Of a stretch of 5,183 nt of DNA, positions 1 through 3,783 are shown piece after piece. The DNA comes from Clostridiales bacterium (GTDB lineage Bacteria > Bacillota > Clostridia > Oscillospirales > Oscillospiraceae): positions 1 to 5,183 of the forward strand of contig SFIL01000059.1 of assembly GCA_004556205.1 (NCBI GenBank). The letters run 5' to 3'. A program made the position numbers and the translations under genes. A model generated the notes under the pieces. The model was not told the DNA's origin and did no database searches. It saw only the letters and a program-made list of their open reading frames with translations. Position 1 is the stretch's first letter; the number at the start of each line of letters is the position of its first letter.

Positions 1-1
1 A

Positions 2-142
2 GACCTTTCATTAGTCTTGAGGTATGGTAGCTTTATTCTAATGAACTCAATCGCCTTTGTCTATCCCTTTGGTCTCACATCAATTGTATACCTACAAAGG
101 ATTTGGCGAAGTAAGTCCGAATCTCTTTACATCCGTCAATAA
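2..142 (+). CDS. Possible C-terminal end of an upstream gene (unrecognised, partial)
   Basis: This is an open + strand frame entering from the left edge and ending at TAA 140-142, giving 46 residues. The middle is hydrophobic and aromatic (around NSIAFVYPFG) and the tail is basic and Ser-rich. In favour of it being real, a strong hairpin begins 14 bases after the stop, as expected at the end of a gene. Against it, the stretch is short and AT-rich, its codons (CTA, AGG, TTA) differ from those of the GC-rich genes to the right, and I recognise no family. An internal ATG at 41 has no convincing ribosome binding site, so an independent small gene is less likely than a truncated tail or chance. 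Confidence 0.18.
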   Translation, partial: DLSLVLRYGSFILMNSIAFVYPFGLTSIVYLQRIWRSKSESLYIRQ

Positions 143-155
143 ATGTTGTAAAATA

Positions 156-187
156 GGGTCGGTATCTGCGGATACCGGCCCTGTTTC
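156..187 (+). terminator. Strong stem-loop, probable terminator
   Basis: An 11-bp stem pairs 156-166 with 171-181, with one T-G wobble at 159/178. It closes a TGCG loop flanked by C and G, which matches the UNCG class of extra-stable tetraloops when read as + strand RNA. The tract that follows (TGTTTC) is only moderately T-rich, so termination on the + strand is plausible but not textbook. On the - strand the stem is followed by TATTTTA, so it could also act in that direction. It separates the AT-rich left edge from the repeat and gene 1. Confidence 0.55.
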
Positions 188-204
188 AGTGTGTAGAAAA
201 AACT

Positions 205-368
205 CGACGCGGCAATCTAAGGAATCTCTGAACAAATCAGCTGCGGCGCTCAGCGGATCTTTTACCGCAACTTATCGGTTTGAAAATCTTGAAATACACA
301 AAGTGTTCCTGCAAGATTGCCACGACCCCTGCGGGATCTCGCAATGACAAAACTGTGGTTTTTTGACA
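205..368 (+). repeat. Dispersed palindromic repeat, copy 1 (left arm degenerate)
   Basis: The right arm (314-350) begins AGATTGCC and ends GCAATGACAA, and it matches arms at 1333-1369 and 5143-5179 with very few changes. Similarity to copy 2 continues to about 368, through a T-run ending in TTGACA. Each arm folds on itself: ATTGC pairs with GCAAT around an inner GACCCC / GGGGTC-type stem, which here carries one mismatch. Only a fragment of a left arm is present (CGACGCGGCAATCT, 205-218, identical to 1280-1293). The inner flank TTCCTGCA (306-313) is the reverse complement of 1296-1303 beside the left arm of copy 2, showing that the arms share more than the palindrome. I know of similar intergenic repeats in Clostridia; their mobility is not shown here. 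Confidence 0.75.
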
Positions 369-392
369 CTCTGACAGCAGTGTTTCATTTTC

Positions 393-397
393 GGAGG
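393..397 (+). promoter_or_regulatory. Ribosome binding site that fixes the start of gene 1
   Basis: GGAGG lies 8 bases before the ATG at 406. An in-frame GTG at 397 overlaps this site and so cannot be the start that it serves. This favours ATG 406 and a protein beginning MYCLRC. Confidence 0.85.
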
Positions 398-405
398 TGG
401 GTTTT

Positions 406-1212
406 ATGTATTGTTTGCGCTGCGGGCGTCAGATTCCCGAGGGCACGTCCTTCTGTGACGCGTGCAAGGAGACGGTCAGTCAGCCGCTGGAGGAGTCTCC
501 CTTCCTCAGCACGCGTATCGTCCTGCCCGCGCGTGTCGCGGCGAAGTCGCCCGTGAAGCCCATGCCCGAGATAAAGAAAAAGAAGGAACAAGAGCGCGTA
601 AAGTCGAAGCGTCTGATTACGGCGGTCGTGCTGCTCTCTCTTCTGTGCGCTCTGCTCACCGCCGCCTGCGGCTACGGCGTGAAGCTCTGGCTTGACGGAC
701 GGCGCGAGCATCGGCTCCTGCTCACCGCGCAGGAGGAAAACGGCCGTCTTACCGCCCAGATTTCCGCGAAGGACGACGAAATCGACGTGCAAAAGGATAA
801 GGTCTCCCAGCTCTCGGCGCAGCTCGACGAGCTGGCGTCGGAGATTACGCATCTCGAGCAGCAGATCAACGCCTACAAAATGCAAGGCTCGGAGGTCGAT
901 CAATCTCTGCGCGAGATGCAGGACGACAATCTGCGTCTGACCGAAGAAAAGGAGGCGCTCGACGCACAGGTCAAGTCGCTCGAGCAGCAGCTCAGCACCC
1001 TCAAATCTAAGGTTTCCGAGCTGGAAAGCAAGAACGACGCATTGGAAACAAAATCGGATTTCGTTGACCGTCACGTTGTCTTTATCGAAAACGACGGCAC
1101 GGGCTATTACCACAGCTATTCCTGTTCCCGCTTCAAAAAGCAGAGCTACTGGGCGTACAGCACAAATTTGGCAATCTCGCAGGGCTACAAGCCGTGCCCC
1201 GATTGTCAATAA
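406..1212 (+). CDS. Membrane-anchored coiled-coil protein with N-terminal zinc ribbon and C-terminal Ada-like Cys/His motif
   Basis: The 268-residue protein has four parts. Residues 3-20 carry CxxC...CxxC (C3, C6, C17, C20), the pattern of a zinc-ribbon domain. A Lys/Arg-rich stretch (about 57-69) precedes one membrane helix (about 70-96), so by the positive-inside rule the N-terminus should be cytoplasmic. Residues about 104-218 are a long heptad-rich coiled coil full of Glu, Lys, Gln and Leu. The C-terminus has H236-x3-C240 and then GYKPCPDC with C264 and C267, resembling the metal-binding module related to the Ada N-terminal zinc domain, which is often attached to secreted or membrane proteins. 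If the topology is right, that module lies outside the cell. No catalytic domain is seen, and a scaffold, sensor or cell-envelope role is only a guess. It appears to be a single-gene unit, with repeats on both sides. I see no good promoter: TTGACA at 363-368 has no matching -10 that would leave the ribosome binding site in the transcript. Confidence 0.85.
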   Translation: MYCLRCGRQIPEGTSFCDACKETVSQPLEESPFLSTRIVLPARVAAKSPVKPMPEIKKKKEQERVKSKRLITAVVLLSLLCALLTAACGYGVKLWLDGRREHRLLLTAQEENGRLTAQISAKDDEIDVQKDKVSQLSAQLDELASEITHLEQQINAYKMQGSEVDQSLREMQDDNLRLTEEKEALDAQVKSLEQQLSTLKSKVSELESKNDALETKSDFVDRHVVFIENDGTGYYHSYSCSRFKKQSYWAYSTNLAISQGYKPCPDCQ

Positions 1213-1213
1213 A

Positions 1214-1238
1214 GCATGGGAAGCTCCGTTTCCCATGC
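1214..1238 (+). repeat. Hairpin just after the stop of gene 1
   Basis: A perfect 9-bp stem (GCATGGGAA at 1214-1222 with TTCCCATGC at 1230-1238) starts one base after the stop codon. It could end or stabilise the 3' end of the gene 1 transcript, but there is no T-tract, so it is not a standard intrinsic terminator. Its core GGGAAGCTCCGTTTCCC recurs at 1392-1408 with one base changed. Confidence 0.6.
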
Positions 1239-1260
1239 GCGTCGAACAAGGCCCCGACGT

Positions 1261-1386
1261 GTCATTGCGAGGAGCGCGGCGACGCGGCAATCTCGTGCAG
1301 GAAGCGGCAGGTGCGTACAGTTCTATAGCTTGAGATTGCCGCGACCCCTGCGGGGTCTCGCAATGACAAGACTATCGTTTTTGACA
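1261..1386. repeat. Dispersed palindromic repeat, copy 2 (paired inverted arms)
   Basis: The left arm 1261-1295 starts GTCATTGCGAG and ends GCGGCAATCTCG. The right arm 1332-1368 starts GAGATTGCCGC and ends CTCGCAATGAC. The outer 11 and inner 11 or so bases of the arms are reverse complements, while the centres differ (GAGCGCGGCGAC against a GACCCC-TGC-GGGGTC hairpin). The arms therefore form one large stem-loop around a 36-base spacer, and each arm can also fold alone. This is the layout of paired REP-type elements (BIME-like) or of a small non-coding inverted-repeat element. Similarity with copy 1 continues to the TTTTTGACA ending at 1386. No transposase is present in the window. Confidence 0.8.
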
Positions 1387-1391
1387 GTCCG

Positions 1392-1408
1392 GGGAAGCTC
1401 CGCTTCCC
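1392..1408 (+). repeat. Second GGGAAGC hairpin
   Basis: GGGAAGC (1392-1398) pairs perfectly with GCTTCCC (1402-1408) around a TCC loop. It is nearly identical to the core of the hairpin at 1218-1234, and the two flank repeat copy 2 on either side. The -35 box of the next gene begins at the very next base. Confidence 0.6.
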
Positions 1409-1437
1409 TTGCAATTCTTCGGCGCTTCTGCTATAAT
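1409..1437 (+). promoter_or_regulatory. SigA-type promoter with extended -10 for the small membrane protein gene
   Basis: The -35 box is TTGCAA (1409-1414), followed by a spacer of exactly 17 bp and a consensus TATAAT (1432-1437). The TG at 1429-1430 makes an extended -10 (TGCTATAAT). Transcription should start near 1443-1445, only about 15 bases before the ATG at 1459, leaving a leader that is little more than the ribosome binding site. It is the best promoter in the window. Confidence 0.85.
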
Positions 1438-1458
1438 GCTCCAAAAGAGGTGAGGAAC

Positions 1459-1908
1459 ATGAAATCAAAGCTCCCGCCGCACGATTGGGCAATCCTTGCC
1501 ACGGTCTGTCTCGCCTTCGGCGGCGTCGGCGCGGCGTTTATTATGTGCGTTCTGATCGGCTTCGGCGTGCATACCTTCGTCGGCAAGGAGGCACTGTATA
1601 TCGCCTTCGGCTTGCAGACGCTGAATCTCGCGGTTATCCGCGTGCGCGAACGGCAGCTTCGACTGGACGGAGCTCCCGCGCCGTCGATAAAGATGCGCCG
1701 TGTCCATTTGATTTTCGCGTGGATTTGGCGCGGCGGCGCCGTCTGTCTGCTCTCGTCGCTGCTTTTTGCGATCTGCGGCGTCAGCTTCGGCAGTCTCCTC
1801 GTGCGCATTCCCTGCACGGCCGGCGCGATATTGACGCCGCTGGGCTGGCTCGGCGCACTGGCGTCGTTCCACCGCAGACGGCAGGCGGCGCTCACCGTAC
1901 AGGATTAG
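1459..1908 (+). CDS. Small four-helix membrane protein of unknown function
   Basis: This encodes 149 residues. ATG 1459 is chosen because GAGGTGA (1447-1453) sits 5 bases upstream and a strong promoter lies just before it; an open frame extending back to 1216 would run through the repeat and the promoter. Four hydrophobic segments are visible, at about residues 11-37, 44-62, 84-113 and 117-137. They are linked by a basic, Arg-rich loop (RVRERQLR, about 61-68, and KMRRVH near 78-83), and the protein ends in a short basic tail (HRRRQ). Gly, Ala and Leu dominate the helices. There are no charged catalytic motifs, signal-peptidase site or transporter signature that I recognise, so function is unknown. 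The gene is a monocistronic unit: its own promoter lies before it and a strong intrinsic terminator follows. Confidence 0.8.
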   Translation: MKSKLPPHDWAILATVCLAFGGVGAAFIMCVLIGFGVHTFVGKEALYIAFGLQTLNLAVIRVRERQLRLDGAPAPSIKMRRVHLIFAWIWRGGAVCLLSSLLFAICGVSFGSLLVRIPCTAGAILTPLGWLGALASFHRRRQAALTVQD

Positions 1909-1913
1909 GGACG

Positions 1914-1943
1914 CTCTGAACAAATCCGCGGATTTATTCCGAG
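1914..1943. repeat. Imperfect palindrome around AAATCCGCGGATTT
   Basis: The 14-base core at 1922-1935 is a perfect palindrome, and pairing continues outward to 1914/1943 with two mismatched positions. It begins 5 bases after the gene 2 stop and lies upstream of the real terminator. Its first 13 bases, CTCTGAACAAATC, recur exactly at 226-238. It may be a degenerate repeat element or a transcript-stabilising hairpin. Confidence 0.45.
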
Positions 1944-1960
1944 TTTCCGCAGACCCGATC

Positions 1961-1992
1961 ATCCGCACCCGAAACAGGGTGCGGATTTTTTT
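1961..1992 (+). terminator. Strong intrinsic terminator
   Basis: A perfect 10-bp stem pairs ATCCGCACCC (1961-1970) with GGGTGCGGAT (1977-1986) around a GAAACA loop, and runs into seven consecutive T residues (1986-1992). This is a textbook Rho-independent terminator. It ends the small membrane protein transcript and insulates it from the sigma-factor operon downstream. Confidence 0.95.
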
Positions 1993-2059
1993 GCAACAAC
2001 CTGTCAGATTTTCGGTATCAAATCGGTCTATTAGGGTGAAAGCGCTTTTCATTCAAAAA

Positions 2060-2064
2060 GGGGG
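2060..2064 (+). promoter_or_regulatory. Ribosome binding site that fixes the sigma-factor start
   Basis: GGGGG within AAAAAGGGGGTGG lies 7 bases before GTG 2072. Earlier in-frame starts (ATG-like codon at 1979, GTG at 2036) either fall inside the terminator or lack such a site. No convincing -10/-35 pair is visible between the terminator and this point; TTGCAA at 1991 has only a poorly spaced partner (TATCAA, 2016-2021). Confidence 0.7.
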
Positions 2065-2071
2065 TGGCTTC

Positions 2072-2617
2072 GTGACCGAGACGCAGATCCTCGCGCAGCT
2101 TGCGCGGAAGGACGAAGAGGCGCTGCTGCATCTGCGCGACCGCTACGAAAGCTACTGCCTCACCGTAGCACAGCGGCTCCTGCGCGATCCGCAGGCGGCG
2201 GAGGAGTGCGTTAACGACGTATGGCTCGCGGTTTGGCAGAGCGACACCGTCCCGCGCGACCTGCGCGCCTACCTTGCCCGCGTCACGCGCAACACCGCCC
2301 TGCACCTCCTTGAACGCGGCGCGGCGCAGAAGCGAAGCGGCGTGACCGTGCTGCTCGACGAGCTTGCCGAGTGCATTCCCGATCCCCTGCGTGAACACGC
2401 GGCGGAGACGGAATTCCTCCGCGAGGTATTAAACGCGTTCGTGCGCGGTCTGAAGCCCGACGAGCGGTCGTTGTTCGTTGAACGCTACTGGTACGGCTAC
2501 AGCGTCGGTGAGCTTGCCGCCAAGCGCGGCTGGCAGGAAAACCGCGTGTCCGCCGTCCTGTCGCGGCTGCGGAAAAAGCTGAAAAAAAGGCTGGAAAAGG
2601 AGGGATTATCTCCGTGA
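2072..2617 (+). CDS. ECF-type RNA polymerase sigma factor (sigma-70 family)
   Basis: The 181-residue product has the two-domain plan of extracytoplasmic-function sigma factors. Region 2 spans about residues 14-88, with the AEECVNDVWLAVWQ core-binding helix at 43-56 and the RAYLARVTRNTALHLLER promoter-melting/-10 recognition helix at 65-82. A short linker (about 89-112) leads to region 4 at about 113-175. There, FVERYWYGYSVGELAAKRG and then ENRVSAVLSRLRKKL (156-170) form the helix-turn-helix that reads the -35 element. The ECVND and ERYWY signatures are those of a sigma subgroup that is abundant in Clostridia and usually paired with a downstream membrane protein. The start is GTG 2072. The stop overlaps the start of the next gene by 4 bp (GTGA), so the two are probably translationally coupled. 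The protein should recruit RNA polymerase to a small regulon, likely including its own promoter, though the target motif cannot be read from this window. Confidence 0.93.
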   Translation: MTETQILAQLARKDEEALLHLRDRYESYCLTVAQRLLRDPQAAEECVNDVWLAVWQSDTVPRDLRAYLARVTRNTALHLLERGAAQKRSGVTVLLDELAECIPDPLREHAAETEFLREVLNAFVRGLKPDERSLFVERYWYGYSVGELAAKRGWQENRVSAVLSRLRKKLKKRLEKEGLSP

Positions 2618-3543
2618 ACGAATGGGATATTTTCAAGGCGATGAGCGAATTGGAGGACGAATTCCTATGCGATGCGCCGCACAGAAAAAAGCCCCTCCGT
2701 CTGCTGCGGATCGGACTGCTTGCAGCGGTTGTTATGCTTTTGGCAGGGACGGTGCTTGCCGTCTCGTTCGGCGTAAGCGTGCGCCACGGAAGTCAAACGG
2801 TCAGATTAGAGGAGATCGGGCTGTCGCTGCCGCAGGATAAGCGCGTCGAGACGATGGAATACTACACCGCCGACATCGAATTTTCCATGCGGAGCGCGGG
2901 GCTTTCCGTCCCCCCCGAGGCGGTTGCGGCTCTGACCGACGCGTGGCGCGGCTTTACCTACGATTACAGCTATTTTACGGGCGCGAAGCTCACGGACGCG
3001 GCGGGGAAACGCCTTGATCTCGGCTCTGTCGCAGGCGCGGAGGCGTATTTCGGCATCCGGCTGATGCACAGCGCGCCGATGGACGAGCTGATCTGCGGGG
3101 CGTATGCGACGCTCGTCGTGTCCGATATCGGCCGCGCGGAGAAGGAATTTGCCGAGACGGGCAGCGTGACGCCCGACGGCGTGGAGCTGTATTTCCCGTT
3201 CCGGCGCGGCGACGGAGAGGACGCCCTGAATGCCGCCGTGGTGCGGGAGGGCGGCTTGACGGTCTATCTTGCCCTCACGCCGGAGTTTGCCCAACAGGAG
3301 GGCGTGCAGCGGGTGTATTCCTATGAAAAAGAGGGGGCGCTGCACGAAAGCGGACTGCTGACCGCCGCGGGAAAGAGCATTCTCCTGCTGGAAAATGCCC
3401 CGCAGAAGGGCTATGACGGCTTCGGCTGCGCCGCGTGGTGCGAAAACGGCATCGGCTATTATGTCGAGGTACACACAAGCTCCAAGACCAACACACCGCC
3501 CTTGACTCTGATCACCCCCATCCTCGACGAGCTGCTGCCGTAG
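2614..3543 (+). CDS. Single-pass membrane protein, putative anti-sigma partner of the ECF sigma factor
   Basis: The 309-residue protein starts at GTG 2614 within the sigma gene's stop; GGAGGG (2599-2604) lies 9 bases upstream. A short cytoplasmic segment (1-28) begins with an acidic amphipathic stretch, WDIFKAMSELEDEF, of the type I associate with sigma-partner proteins in Clostridia. A basic patch (HRKKPLRLLR) and one membrane helix (about 29-53) follow, then a roughly 255-residue extracytoplasmic domain with no family I can name. That domain is mixed alpha/beta in appearance, rich in Tyr, Gly and Glu. Its only cysteines are C161, C273 and C277. The inferred role is to hold the sigma factor at the membrane until the outer domain senses a signal. 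The N-terminal segment is too short for a classical zinc-type (ZAS) anti-sigma domain and lacks its HxxxCxxC motif, so the mechanism, and even the anti-sigma activity, is an inference from gene order and layout. Confidence 0.82.
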   Translation: MNEWDIFKAMSELEDEFLCDAPHRKKPLRLLRIGLLAAVVMLLAGTVLAVSFGVSVRHGSQTVRLEEIGLSLPQDKRVETMEYYTADIEFSMRSAGLSVPPEAVAALTDAWRGFTYDYSYFTGAKLTDAAGKRLDLGSVAGAEAYFGIRLMHSAPMDELICGAYATLVVSDIGRAEKEFAETGSVTPDGVELYFPFRRGDGEDALNAAVVREGGLTVYLALTPEFAQQEGVQRVYSYEKEGALHESGLLTAAGKSILLLENAPQKGYDGFGCAAWCENGIGYYVEVHTSSKTNTPPLTLITPILDELLP

Positions 3544-3612
3544 AACGCTGTAGCCCACGGCCTCCCTGACGCGCCTGTAGGTAGTCTGTTTTGGTTGGGG
3601 TAGTTCCTGCAC

Positions 3613-3682
3613 CGGGCGGCTGATAGCCGCCCCTACAGCGTGAACTGCGGAATTTCTCGTAGGGGCGGCTATTAGCCGCCCG
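3613..3682. repeat. Nested palindromic repeat with GGGCGGCT-N3-AGCCGCCC hairpins
   Basis: Two arms (3613-3636 and 3659-3682) are reverse complements with one mismatch in 24. Each arm is itself a perfect 8-bp hairpin: GGGCGGCT/AGCCGCCC around GAT at 3614-3632, and around ATT at 3663-3681. A 22-base spacer separates them. The sequence can fold as two small hairpins or one large one, on either strand. I recall repeats with this core in many Firmicute intergenic regions; they are unrelated in sequence to the ATTGC...GCAAT family also present in this window. Confidence 0.8.
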
Positions 3683-3714
3683 CGTTTGGAATCCTTGCGG
3701 AGCGCCCCTTCGTT

Positions 3715-3749
3715 GTTCACGATTCACTGTTCTCTATTCACTTTTCACT
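3715..3749 (+). repeat. Five-copy 7-bp tandem repeat (consensus ATTCACT)
   Basis: Five consecutive heptamers are present: GTTCACG, ATTCACT, GTTCTCT, ATTCACT, TTTCACT. They end 18 bases before the AAAGGAGGT ribosome binding site of the lipoprotein gene, so they overlap the expected promoter zone. A possible -10 (TACTAT, 3759-3764) lies 16 bp after a TTCACT (3737-3742) inside the array, but the -35 match is weak. Confidence 0.7.
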
Positions 3750-3767
3750 GAAAAAACATACTATCTC

Positions 3768-3776
3768 AAAGGAGGT
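3768..3776 (+). promoter_or_regulatory. Full-length Shine-Dalgarno of the lipoprotein gene
   Basis: AAAGGAGGT is a nearly complete anti-16S match, ending 7 bases before ATG 3784. It predicts efficient translation and fixes the start at MKRVIP. Confidence 0.85.
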
Positions 3777-3783
3777 CTTTTTT

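Larger units (their letters stand above)
1..405. other. Gene-poor left flank, AT-rich then repeat-bearing
   Basis: No complete gene is supported here. The first ~150 bases are about 40% GC, against about 60% in the genes to the right. Reading frame 2 on the + strand is open from the window edge to a TAA at 140-142 (46 codons, hydrophobic then Arg/Lys/Ser-rich), and a strong hairpin starts 14 bases after that stop. This could be the tail of an upstream gene plus its terminator, but I do not recognise the peptide and its codon use differs from the neighbours. A longer frame from a TTG at 57 to 347 has no ribosome binding site and runs through the hairpin and the repeat, so it is unlikely to be real. 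The rest holds a dispersed repeat copy (degenerate left arm 205-218, right arm 314-350) and the ribosome binding site of the first gene. Confidence 0.5.
3544..3783. other. Repeat-rich intergenic gap between the sigma operon and the lipoprotein gene
   Basis: No open frame of note is seen. The gap holds a nested palindrome (3613-3682), a heptamer tandem repeat (3715-3749) and the ribosome binding site of the next gene. No standard T-tract terminator follows the sigma/partner operon, so the palindrome may be what ends or protects that transcript. Confidence 0.6.

Noticed and set aside
57..347. Open + strand frame of 96 codons starting at TTG
   Set aside because: It has no ribosome binding site and crosses a strong hairpin and a copy of the dispersed repeat; the end of its product is simply translated repeat.
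363..391. TTGACA (363-368) with CATTTT (386-391) as promoter of gene 1
   Set aside because: The -10 matches only three of six positions, and the predicted start would fall after the ribosome binding site, removing it from the transcript.
397..405. GTG at 397 as the start of gene 1
   Set aside because: It overlaps the GGAGG ribosome binding site that clearly serves ATG 406.
1214..1238. Intrinsic terminator of gene 1
   Set aside because: The stem is good but no T-tract follows, so I list it only as a hairpin.
385..1290. Long - strand open frame opposite gene 1
   Set aside because: It mirrors a GC-rich coding region, its own translation lacks domain features, and the + strand frame has a good ribosome binding site, Cys motifs, a membrane helix and a coiled coil. 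It also extends into the repeat.
1216..1458. N-terminal extension of the small membrane protein back to 1216
   Set aside because: It would be encoded by the repeat and by the -35/-10 promoter, whereas ATG 1459 has a proper ribosome binding site.
1979..2071. N-terminal extension of the sigma factor to 1979
   Set aside because: The start would lie inside the terminator stem, and the extra residues do not belong to region 2 of ECF sigma factors.
2806..3720. Long - strand open frame opposite the sigma partner
   Set aside because: It is a shadow frame in GC-rich DNA: it runs into the nested palindrome and has no recognisable domain, while the + strand gene is coupled to the sigma gene.
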